NCBI GenBank assembly: GCA_937915565.1
Contig: CALDMH010000076.1
Location: 1-5,855, forward strand
DNA length: 5,855 nucleotides
Direction: 5' to 3'
From: an uncultured Clostridia bacterium
Lineage (GTDB): Bacteria > Bacillota > Clostridia > Christensenellales > Borkfalkiaceae
The first letter of the stretch is position 1, and each line of letters opens with the position of its first letter. The notes beneath the pieces are model-generated. The model had not been told where the DNA came from. It saw only the letters and a program-made list of their open reading frames with translations, and did no database searches. Both the position numbers and the translations under genes were made by a program. Positions 1-5,855 of this stretch are shown here, piece by piece.

Positions 1-773
1 TAAAGGAACTTGTAGCAAACGGATATAAAGAAATAACGCTTCTCGGGCAAAACGTAAATTCTTACGGAAAGGATTTAAAAAGCGGCGTAACCTTTGCAAA
101 ACTTCTTGACGAAATAGGAAAATTAGACGGAAAATTCAGGCTTCGTTTTATGTCGAATCATCCAAAGGATTTAACCGAGGACGTAGTTATCGCTTTAAAA
201 AACAACGTTCACGCCTGCAAAGCCGTGCACTTGCCCGTTCAATCGGGTTCAAACAGAATTTTAAAGGAAATGAACAGGCGTTACACGAGAGAGCAATATC
301 TGAGCGAAGTGGAAACGATTAGAAAAATTATTCCGGATTGCGCGATAACGACCGATATAATCGTCGGTTTCCCGACCGAAACGGAAGAAGAATTTCTCGA
401 AACGTTAAGCCTCGTAAACGAAGTGGGCTTCGAGGGAGCGTTCACTTTCGTTTATTCGCCGAGAGAGGGAACGAAGGCCGCGGCGATGAAAGGGCAAATC
501 GATTCCGGCACGAAAAAGGACAGAATTATGCGTCTCGTGGACGTTCAGAACGAAATCAATCGCGCGGAATCCTCCTTATATATCGGCAAAACCGTCGAGA
601 TTCTCTTTGAGGATTTTGACGAAAAGAAAAAAGCGTATATGGGCAGGGACGAGCGCGGCAGAATGGCATATTGCGAAAGCGGGATAAACGTCGTGGGTAA
701 ATTTGCGGACGTTGAAATAACGTCCACCGGCGGAATGTCGCTTATTGGTAAAATCAAGAAAATATACGAATGA
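1..773 (+). CDS. miaB: tRNA-2-methylthio-N6-dimethylallyladenosine synthase MiaB, C-terminal part (5' truncated by window edge)
   Basis: MiaB is a radical-SAM methylthiotransferase that converts i6A37 to ms2i6A37 in tRNAs reading UNN codons, using SAM and two 4Fe-4S clusters. The frame is open from the left edge (first whole codon at base 3) to the TGA at 771-773, giving 256 residues of a protein usually about 440-500 long. The ATG at 150 is internal, because clear MiaB sequence (LLGQNVNSYG) is encoded before it. Visible family motifs are HLPVQSGS (228-251), TTDIIVGFP (348-374) and YSPREGT (453-473). From about 582 a C-terminal TRAM RNA-binding domain begins with IGKTVEILFE and ends in LIGKIKKIYE. 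The N-terminal MTTase domain and the CxxxCxxC cluster motif lie off the window, so activity cannot be judged here. MiaB is preferred over the related MtaB and RimO because of the LLGQNVNSYG and NHPKDL signatures. The stop codon overlaps the ribosome binding site of mutS. Confidence 0.95.
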   Translation, partial: KELVANGYKEITLLGQNVNSYGKDLKSGVTFAKLLDEIGKLDGKFRLRFMSNHPKDLTEDVVIALKNNVHACKAVHLPVQSGSNRILKEMNRRYTREQYLSEVETIRKIIPDCAITTDIIVGFPTETEEEFLETLSLVNEVGFEGAFTFVYSPREGTKAAAMKGQIDSGTKKDRIMRLVDVQNEINRAESSLYIGKTVEILFEDFDEKKKAYMGRDERGRMAYCESGINVVGKFADVEITSTGGMSLIGKIKKIYE

Positions 774-775
774 GG
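772..775 (+). promoter_or_regulatory. Ribosome binding site of mutS, overlapping the miaB stop codon
   Basis: GAGG lies 6 bases before the mutS ATG at 782, and its first two bases are the last two of the miaB TGA. A ribosome terminating on miaB therefore covers this site, which suggests translational coupling. It supports 782 as the mutS start. Confidence 0.7.
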
Positions 776-781
776 CGTTAA

Positions 782-3409
782 ATGGGTAAAATTGACGATA
801 AAAAGCTTTCACCGATGATGAAGCACTATATGTCTATCAAGGAAAAGCATCCCGATTGCGTAGTGTTTTATCGTTTGGGTGATTTTTACGAAATGTTCTT
901 TGACGACGCCGTGAGAGTATCGAAAATGCTCGATTTAACGCTTACGGGCAGAGATTGCGGCTTGGACGAGCGCGCGCCGATGTGCGGAATTCCTTTTCAC
1001 GCGGCGGACGGATATATAGCAAAACTCGTTGAGCAAGGCGAAAAGGTTGCCATTTGCGAGCAACTTGAAGACCCGTCGCAAGCAAAAGGACTTGTCGAGC
1101 GCGACGTTATAAAAATCGTAACGGCAGGCACAATCACGGAAGAAGGGCTTATCGACGAAAAGGAAAATAACTTTATCGCCTGCGTTTATTACGGAGAAAG
1201 AGGCGCGGCATATTCCTGGTGCGATATTACTACCGGCGAATTTTTTGCGAAAAAATGCGAAACGAGCGACGTTTTAGCCGAAATATCCGATAATCTTACG
1301 AGAATCAATCCCTCGGAAATTATTTGCAACGGAAAGTTGGCTGCGCTCGCCGACGATTTGCCCGTTGTTAAACACAGGGTTTTGCCGAAGTTCAGAAAAT
1401 ACGCCGACGACAATTTTTCGTTCCGTAACGCGGAAATTACGTTAAAGGAGCAATTCGGCGTAATATCATTCAAGGCTTTCGGGATAGAAGAGAACGACGT
1501 TTTGCTTATAGTTGCGTCCGGAGCTCTCGTTGCGTATCTTAAAGAAACTCAAAAAAGAACGCTTATAAACATTAACGGCATAAAACTCGAAAAAAACTCG
1601 GACGTAATGGGTTTGGATTATTCCGCGCTCAGAAACCTCGAACTTACGAGAACGATGAACGACGGAAAACGTTACGGCTCGCTTTTGTGGGTTCTCGATA
1701 AAACTCAAACGCCTATGGGCGCGAGAATGCTCGGAAGCTGGCTCAAATCGCCTTTGCAGGATAAAGATAAAATCAATTACAGATTGGACGGAGTGGAGGA
1801 GTTTTTCAAAAATCCGCTTTTAAGGGGCGGGGTTACCGAGCAACTCAAATTTATTCGCGACACCGAAAGATTGGCGGGTAAAATATCCAACGGTAATATA
1901 AACCCGAAGGATTGTTTAATCCTCGGCGATTCGCTTTCCGCTCTTCCGAACGTAAAACTTCAACTCTTCGGCGTTTCTTCGCAGATTTTAAAGGACGTAA
2001 ACGATAATATCGGAGATTTCACCGACCTTTCGAAACTTTTGTGCAACGCGATAAATCCCGAAGCATCTTCCGTCACGAAAGACGGCGGGTACATTAAAGA
2101 GGGCTTCGACGCGGAACTCGACAGGCTTCGTTCGGTAAAAAGCAATTCGACGAAATTGCTTAAAGAACTCGAAGAAAGAGAACGCGAAGCGACGGGAATA
2201 AAAACCCTTAAAATAGGCTTTAACAGAGTTTTCGGCTATTACATAGAAGTTACTAACTCGTTTAAAAATCTCGTGCCGTATAGCTACATTCGCAAACAAA
2301 CGCTCACGGGCGCGGAGAGGTATATAACGGAGGAGCTTAAAAAACTCGAAACGGAAATTTTGTCGAGCGAGGACCAGGCAATCAGGCTGGAAACGGAAAT
2401 TCTCGCCAAAATCAAACTCGTTCTTGCGGATAACGTTAAAAAAATTCAGCGCACGTCTAAATCGATTGCCTGCGCGGACGCGCTTTGTTCGCTTGCAAAC
2501 GTCGCAAAACGCAACGGCTACGTTCGTCCCGACATAGTGGATTCCGATTTGCCAATGGATATTGTCGGCGGAAGACACCCCGTCGTGGAGGCGGTTTCAA
2601 ACGAACCGTTCGTATCGAACGACGCTTATCTCGATTGCGAAGAGAATAGGGTTATGATAATCACCGGGCCTAATATGGCGGGCAAAAGCACATATATGCG
2701 GCAAAATGCTTTGATTGCCGTTATGGCTCACGTCGGCAGTTTCGTTCCGTGTAAATCGGCGCAAATTCCGATTATCGATAAAATTTTCACGAGAGTGGGC
2801 GCAAGCGATAACCTTATTTTCAATCAAAGCACATTTATGGTCGAAATGACGGAGGTTGCCTCTATTCTTATCAACGCAACGAGCCGCAGTTTGCTTATTC
2901 TTGACGAGGTCGGAAGAGGAACGAGCACTTACGACGGATTGTCTATTGCGTGGGCCGTGGTTGAATTTCTCGCTCAAAAAACCAAAGCGAAAACGCTTTT
3001 CGCAACGCATTATCACGAGCTTTCGGAGCTGGAAGGCGTTATCGACGGCGTTAAGAATTATAAAATAACCGTAAGAGAGCAAAACGGAAACATCGTATTT
3101 TTAAGAAAAATCGCAAGAGGAAGCGCAAACAGGAGTTTCGGCATAGAGGTTGCTTCTCTTGCAGGCGTTCCGAAATCCGTAACCGAAAGAGCAAAATCCA
3201 TTTTGAAGAAACTCGAAAAGAACGACCTCGCGAAAAAATCTTCCGGCGAAGTTATCGAATCGGCGGACGCCGCGGATTTCGATAACGAAGCAAATCCTTC
3301 CGAGCCTTCGGAAATCGAAAAAACGATTGCGGAAACGGACGTTAATTCCATAACGCCTATTGAAGCGTTAAAAATTCTTTACGAATTAAAAAATAAAATC
3401 AGCGGATAA
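782..3409 (+). CDS. mutS: DNA mismatch repair protein MutS
   Basis: MutS dimers scan DNA, bind base mismatches and small loops, and in the ATP-bound sliding-clamp state recruit MutL. At 875 residues it is full length for the MutS1 family. Domain I carries the mismatch-reading Phe-x-Glu motif (F35-Y36-E37 in GDFYEMF), followed by the conserved CGIPFHA segment. The clamp/lever region shows NRVFGYYIEV (481-490) and then YIRKQTL. The ABC-type ATPase has Walker A GPNMAGKST (629-637), the signature STFMVEMTE (from 683), Walker B LLILDE (704-709, D708/E709) and ATHYHE (741-746). A helix-turn-helix dimerisation segment follows (about 785-812), then a charged linker without glutamine (about 815-855) and the C-terminal helix TPIEALKILYELK. 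The start at 782 has a good ribosome binding site and leaves the usual short lead before LSPMMKHY. No frameshift is seen. MutS2 is excluded by the intact mismatch-binding domain. One oddity is that no clamp-binding QxxLF-type motif is apparent in the tail. Confidence 0.98.
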   Translation: MGKIDDKKLSPMMKHYMSIKEKHPDCVVFYRLGDFYEMFFDDAVRVSKMLDLTLTGRDCGLDERAPMCGIPFHAADGYIAKLVEQGEKVAICEQLEDPSQAKGLVERDVIKIVTAGTITEEGLIDEKENNFIACVYYGERGAAYSWCDITTGEFFAKKCETSDVLAEISDNLTRINPSEIICNGKLAALADDLPVVKHRVLPKFRKYADDNFSFRNAEITLKEQFGVISFKAFGIEENDVLLIVASGALVAYLKETQKRTLININGIKLEKNSDVMGLDYSALRNLELTRTMNDGKRYGSLLWVLDKTQTPMGARMLGSWLKSPLQDKDKINYRLDGVEEFFKNPLLRGGVTEQLKFIRDTERLAGKISNGNINPKDCLILGDSLSALPNVKLQLFGVSSQILKDVNDNIGDFTDLSKLLCNAINPEASSVTKDGGYIKEGFDAELDRLRSVKSNSTKLLKELEEREREATGIKTLKIGFNRVFGYYIEVTNSFKNLVPYSYIRKQTLTGAERYITEELKKLETEILSSEDQAIRLETEILAKIKLVLADNVKKIQRTSKSIACADALCSLANVAKRNGYVRPDIVDSDLPMDIVGGRHPVVEAVSNEPFVSNDAYLDCEENRVMIITGPNMAGKSTYMRQNALIAVMAHVGSFVPCKSAQIPIIDKIFTRVGASDNLIFNQSTFMVEMTEVASILINATSRSLLILDEVGRGTSTYDGLSIAWAVVEFLAQKTKAKTLFATHYHELSELEGVIDGVKNYKITVREQNGNIVFLRKIARGSANRSFGIEVASLAGVPKSVTERAKSILKKLEKNDLAKKSSGEVIESADAADFDNEANPSEPSEIEKTIAETDVNSITPIEALKILYELKNKISG
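1590..1596 (+). repeat. Seven-A mononucleotide tract in mutS
   Basis: Seven consecutive A bases span the Glu-Lys-Asn codons (GAA AAA AAC) around residue 270 of MutS. A second A7 run lies at 2438-2444 in the same gene. Runs of this length can slip during replication. Six-A runs are also common in this A-rich sequence, so the tract may be only compositional. Confidence 0.5.
2438..2444 (+). repeat. Seven-A mononucleotide tract in mutS
   Basis: A second run of seven A bases in mutS, in the lever/clamp-encoding part around residue 553. It encodes lysines (VKKIQ). A length change here would remove the whole ATPase domain. Confidence 0.5.
3404..3406 (+). promoter_or_regulatory. Weak ribosome binding site of mutL inside the last codon of mutS
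   Basis: The only purine match to a Shine-Dalgarno core before the mutL ATG is GGA, 8 bases upstream, formed by the final glycine codon of mutS. The 5 bases between the genes are AT only. Start of mutL therefore probably leans on ribosomes finishing mutS (inference from spacing). Confidence 0.4.
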
Positions 3410-3414
3410 AAATT

Positions 3415-5346
3415 ATGGCAAAAATAAACGTTCTCGATAAAAAAGTTTACAACAGAATAGCCGCGGGAGAAGTCGTCGAACGGCCGTATTCCGTTATAAA
3501 AGAGCTTGTGGAAAACGCTCTCGACGCCGGCGCGACGGAAATCGACGTCACAATCGAAGACGGCGGAAAACGCCTTATGCGCGTGAGCGATAACGGATGC
3601 GGTATCGAACGCGACGATATGAAAAACGCTTTCGTTGCCCACGCGACGAGCAAAATTAAAAACGTCGAAGACCTCGACAGTATTCTTACTTTGGGTTTCA
3701 GGGGAGAGGCTTTGGCTTCAATCGGCTCGGTTTCCAAAGCGTCTATTTTATCAAAAACGAAAGACGACGAAATGGGTAACCTCGTCACCTGCAACGGCGG
3801 CGCGCTCGGCGACGTAGAAATATATCCGACGGATACCGGCACGACGGTTTTGGTTGAGGATTTGTTTTACAACACGCCGGCAAGAGCAAAGTTTTTGAAG
3901 CCGAGTAAAAGCGAAGAAACGGATATTACAAATATTTTGACGAGATTGATTCTCGCTCATTCCGACATCGCATTTAAATACGTTGCGGACGGTAAAACCG
4001 TAATTCAATCTTACGGCGGGGGGCTCGACGAAGCGATAATCGAAATTTACGGTTATAACACTATAACCGAATGTATTCATATCGACACCGTTAAAAACGG
4101 AATGAGAATAAGCGGGTATATCGGAAACAACTATTTTAATAAGCCGAACCGAACTTACCAAACCGTAATTTTAAACGGAAGATACGTTATAAACAACACG
4201 ATTCAAACGGCTTTGCACAACGCTTATAAGAATTATCTTATGAAAAGGCAGTATCCGTTTTACGTTCTTAACGTCGAAATGTCGCCCGAAACGGTTGACG
4301 TAAACGTTCACCCGAATAAAACCGACGTCAGGTTTATCGATAATCAAATCGTTTACGGAACGCTTTATTCCGTCGTATCGAACGTGCTTGACGGCTCGGC
4401 TGCCGCTCTCGAAATTATCAAACCCAACAATTACATTCCCGTCGACGTCGGCTCGAAGCCGATTGTCCCGCAAAAACCCATAACGAAAGAAGAAATCGGA
4501 GAAGCGCATTGTTCGAGACCTTACGTTTCCGGCTTCAACGAGGAGTTGTTGAGCAAAACGATTTGGGGTGAAAACAACGCTAAAAAAAGCGAGGCGTTAT
4601 CCGAAAATCTCACAAAACCGTTAGGATTTATGGATAGCGTTCACGACGAAGAGCCGAAAAAAGAACAAAGTATCGACGATATTTTTGCCGAAAATAAAAA
4701 ATACATCGCCGAAATGGAAGCTAAAAAGTCGGCCGAAGCGGCTGAAAAAATAAAGCAGGAAGAGCTGAACGTCGAAGCTGAATTCAAAGTTATCGGTCAG
4801 GTCCTCGCCACTTATCTCATTTTGGAAAGGGGAGAGGACGTGTATTTTATAGACCAGCACGCCGCGCACGAACGCTTGCTTTACGATAAGTTTATGGCGG
4901 AATATAAAAACGGAGCAATCGACGAGCAAACGATGCTTCTTCCTTATAATTTCCGCGTTAACGAAAGCGAATCGGAATTTATAATCGGGAAATTTCCCGA
5001 ACTGCGCAAAATGGGATTCGATATAGCCGAATACGACGTAAACGAATTTTCGGTTTATTCCGTTCCCGTCGCTCTGTTCGACATCGATTTGAAATCGTTT
5101 TTTGACGATTTACTTTCCGATATGAGTTTCAAAAAAGAAACCGTACCCGAAATTATCCACGAAAAAATTGCGATGAAGGCTTGTAAGGCGGCGATTAAAT
5201 CCGGCAAAATTTTAAGTGACGACGAAATTCAAGCGCTTCTTACGGCAATGAAATACGACACGACGTTGCGTTGCCCGCACGGCAGACCCGTGACGGTTAA
5301 AATTTCGAGAACGGAGATTGACAAATGGTTCAAGAGAATCGTTTAA
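3415..5346 (+). CDS. mutL: DNA mismatch repair protein MutL, endonuclease type
   Basis: MutL is the ATP-dependent matchmaker recruited by MutS. In bacteria without MutH it also nicks the new strand itself. The N-terminal GHKL ATPase shows KELVENALDAGA (E30 and N34, matching E. coli E29/N33), DNGCGI (59-64), ATSKI (77-81), GFRGEAL (94-100) and LFYNTPAR (150-157). The transducer domain ends with VDVNVHPNK (294-302). Residues about 335-455 form a charged, low-conservation linker rich in Lys, Glu and Ala. The C-terminal domain carries the metal-binding motif DQHAAHE (480-486, with D491 at the last position where Glu is usual), a clamp-binding motif QTMLLP (505-510), ACKAAIK (589-595) and CPHGRP (620-625). 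It ends in WFKRIV, as in other Firmicutes MutL. Length (643 aa) is normal. The start lies 5 bases after the mutS stop and gives the standard family N terminus. The last 22 bases overlap miaA. Confidence 0.98.
   Translation: MAKINVLDKKVYNRIAAGEVVERPYSVIKELVENALDAGATEIDVTIEDGGKRLMRVSDNGCGIERDDMKNAFVAHATSKIKNVEDLDSILTLGFRGEALASIGSVSKASILSKTKDDEMGNLVTCNGGALGDVEIYPTDTGTTVLVEDLFYNTPARAKFLKPSKSEETDITNILTRLILAHSDIAFKYVADGKTVIQSYGGGLDEAIIEIYGYNTITECIHIDTVKNGMRISGYIGNNYFNKPNRTYQTVILNGRYVINNTIQTALHNAYKNYLMKRQYPFYVLNVEMSPETVDVNVHPNKTDVRFIDNQIVYGTLYSVVSNVLDGSAAALEIIKPNNYIPVDVGSKPIVPQKPITKEEIGEAHCSRPYVSGFNEELLSKTIWGENNAKKSEALSENLTKPLGFMDSVHDEEPKKEQSIDDIFAENKKYIAEMEAKKSAEAAEKIKQEELNVEAEFKVIGQVLATYLILERGEDVYFIDQHAAHERLLYDKFMAEYKNGAIDEQTMLLPYNFRVNESESEFIIGKFPELRKMGFDIAEYDVNEFSVYSVPVALFDIDLKSFFDDLLSDMSFKKETVPEIIHEKIAMKACKAAIKSGKILSDDEIQALLTAMKYDTTLRCPHGRPVTVKISRTEIDKWFKRIV
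4582..4588 (+). repeat. Seven-A mononucleotide tract in the mutL linker
   Basis: Seven A bases follow the Ala389 codon (GCT AAA AAA AGC) in the MutL interdomain linker. A one-base deletion would bring in the TAG at 4622-4624, and a one-base insertion the TAG at 4635-4637. Either would leave the ATPase domain without the endonuclease domain. Whether the tract varies in nature cannot be told from one sequence. Confidence 0.55.
5313..5317 (+). promoter_or_regulatory. Ribosome binding site of miaA inside mutL
   Basis: GGAGA sits 7 bases before the ATG at 5325, within the codons for Thr-Glu-Ile near the MutL C terminus. It is the best Shine-Dalgarno match of the three junctions and settles the miaA start inside mutL. 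Confidence 0.75.
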
Positions 5347-5855
5347 AATCCGTAAAAGATAAAGTTTTAGTCGTATGCGGCGCAACCGCTTCGGGAAAAA
5401 CCGCGCTTGCGGTTGAACTTGCTCTCAAATTCAACGGGGAAATCATTTCCGCCGATTCGGTTTCGATATATAAGGGATTGGACGTGGGTTCGGCGAAACC
5501 TTCTTTGAAAGAGAGAAAAGGCGTATCTCATTATATGATTGACGTCGTCTCGCCAAAGGACTCTTTCTCCGTCGGGGACTATGAGGAAGCCGCTTTGCCT
5601 ATTTTAAACGATATTACGTCACGCGGAAAACTTCCCATAATTTGCGGTGGTACGGGCTTTTATATCAATTCGCTTCTTTTCAAAATGAGTTACGGTTTAT
5701 CGAAAGGAAATCTTGAAATAAGGCGTAAATACGAGGAACTTGCCAAAGAGAAGGGGAAGAAATACGTTCATTCCGTACTAGCGGAAAAAGACCCTGAAAC
5801 CGCTTTAAAACTTCACCCGAACGACCTTGTGAGAGTTATAAGAGCTCTCGAAATT
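5325..5855 (+). CDS. miaA: tRNA dimethylallyltransferase MiaA, N-terminal part (3' truncated by window edge)
   Basis: MiaA transfers the dimethylallyl group from dimethylallyl diphosphate to N6 of A37 in tRNAs reading UNN codons, making i6A37, the substrate of MiaB. The frame is open for exactly 177 codons from the ATG at 5325 to the right edge, a little over half of the usual 300-320 residues. Visible motifs are the P-loop GATASGKT (19-26), ISADS with the likely catalytic D44 (41-45), IYKGLDVGSAKP (48-59), HYMID (69-73), GGTGFYI (108-114) and HPNDLVRVIRALE (164-176). These identify MiaA over adenylate isopentenyltransferases, which share the fold but are not expected in this operon. The start has a strong ribosome binding site and no better in-frame alternative. 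It overlaps mutL by 22 bases in another frame. Two small departures from consensus are Ala20 for Pro in the P-loop and Ser68 for Pro before His69. Both are outside the catalytic residues, so function is expected. Confidence 0.96.
   Translation, partial: MVQENRLKSVKDKVLVVCGATASGKTALAVELALKFNGEIISADSVSIYKGLDVGSAKPSLKERKGVSHYMIDVVSPKDSFSVGDYEEAALPILNDITSRGKLPIICGGTGFYINSLLFKMSYGLSKGNLEIRRKYEELAKEKGKKYVHSVLAEKDPETALKLHPNDLVRVIRALEI

Noticed and set aside
338..610. 90-residue plus-strand frame rich in Arg, inside miaB
   Set aside because: Out-of-frame overlap with conserved MiaB sequence; the Arg-rich product is what shifted reading of these codons would give.
150..773. Reading frame starting at the ATG at 150 as a separate 207-residue protein
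   Set aside because: The same frame is open to the left edge and encodes conserved MiaB sequence before this ATG, so it is an internal methionine of a truncated gene.
1988..2578. 196-residue open frame on the minus strand within mutS
   Set aside because: It lies wholly antisense to conserved MutS codons, and its product is Phe/Arg rich with no recognisable domain; a shadow of mutS codon bias.
2597..3082. 161-residue minus-strand open frame opposite the MutS ATPase domain
   Set aside because: Antisense to Walker A and B coding sequence, with no recognisable motif and no sign of its own translation signals.
3410..3414. Promoter or terminator between mutS and mutL
   Set aside because: Five AT bases cannot hold either element, and no T-tailed hairpin is present at any of the three gene junctions.
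3447..3842. 131-residue minus-strand open frame opposite the MutL ATPase domain
   Set aside because: Antisense shadow of the conserved GHKL region; the Ser/Pro-rich product resembles no known family.
4582..4588. Programmed ribosomal frameshift site at the mutL A7 tract
   Set aside because: The tract is phased GCT AAA AAA AGC, not the A AAA AAG phase of the dnaX-type site. I saw no convincing downstream stem or upstream stimulator, and the shifted frames end at once without a conserved product.

Overview
The window is an ordinary, gap-free chromosomal segment carrying four plus-strand genes in the order miaB (3' part), mutS, mutL, miaA (5' part). Two are DNA mismatch-repair genes and two modify adenosine 37 of tRNA. 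No mobile element, RNA gene, CRISPR array, promoter or terminator could be supported, and I see no undescribed system here.

Organism: the protein sequences look like Firmicutes, most likely an uncultured member of the Clostridia. MutL has the metal-dependent endonuclease motif of bacteria that lack MutH. The gene order fits this group, where miaB sits just upstream of mutS-mutL and miaA follows. Base composition is moderate, judged by eye rather than counted. Codons ending in CG (TCG, ACG, GCG, CCG) are frequent alongside A-rich lysine and isoleucine codons. The lineage is an inference; no taxonomic marker is present.

Layout: bases 1-773 hold the C-terminal 256 residues of MiaB (end of the radical-SAM domain plus the TRAM domain). 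After 8 bases comes mutS (782-3409, 875 aa), then after 5 bases mutL (3415-5346, 643 aa). miaA starts at 5325 inside the end of mutL, overlaps it by 22 bases and runs off the right edge with 177 codons visible. Such tight packing implies one transcript with coupled translation. Its promoter and terminator should lie outside the window.

How the genes work together: MutS finds mismatches and recruits MutL, which nicks the strand to be corrected. MiaA adds a dimethylallyl group to A37 of tRNAs reading UNN codons, and MiaB then methylthiolates that product to ms2i6A37. The operon therefore nests two consecutive steps of tRNA modification around the two core mismatch-repair proteins. Points worth a second look are modest: no recognisable beta-clamp motif in the MutS tail, an Asp at the last position of the MutL metal motif, seven-A tracts in both repair genes, and the overlapping mutL/miaA junction.
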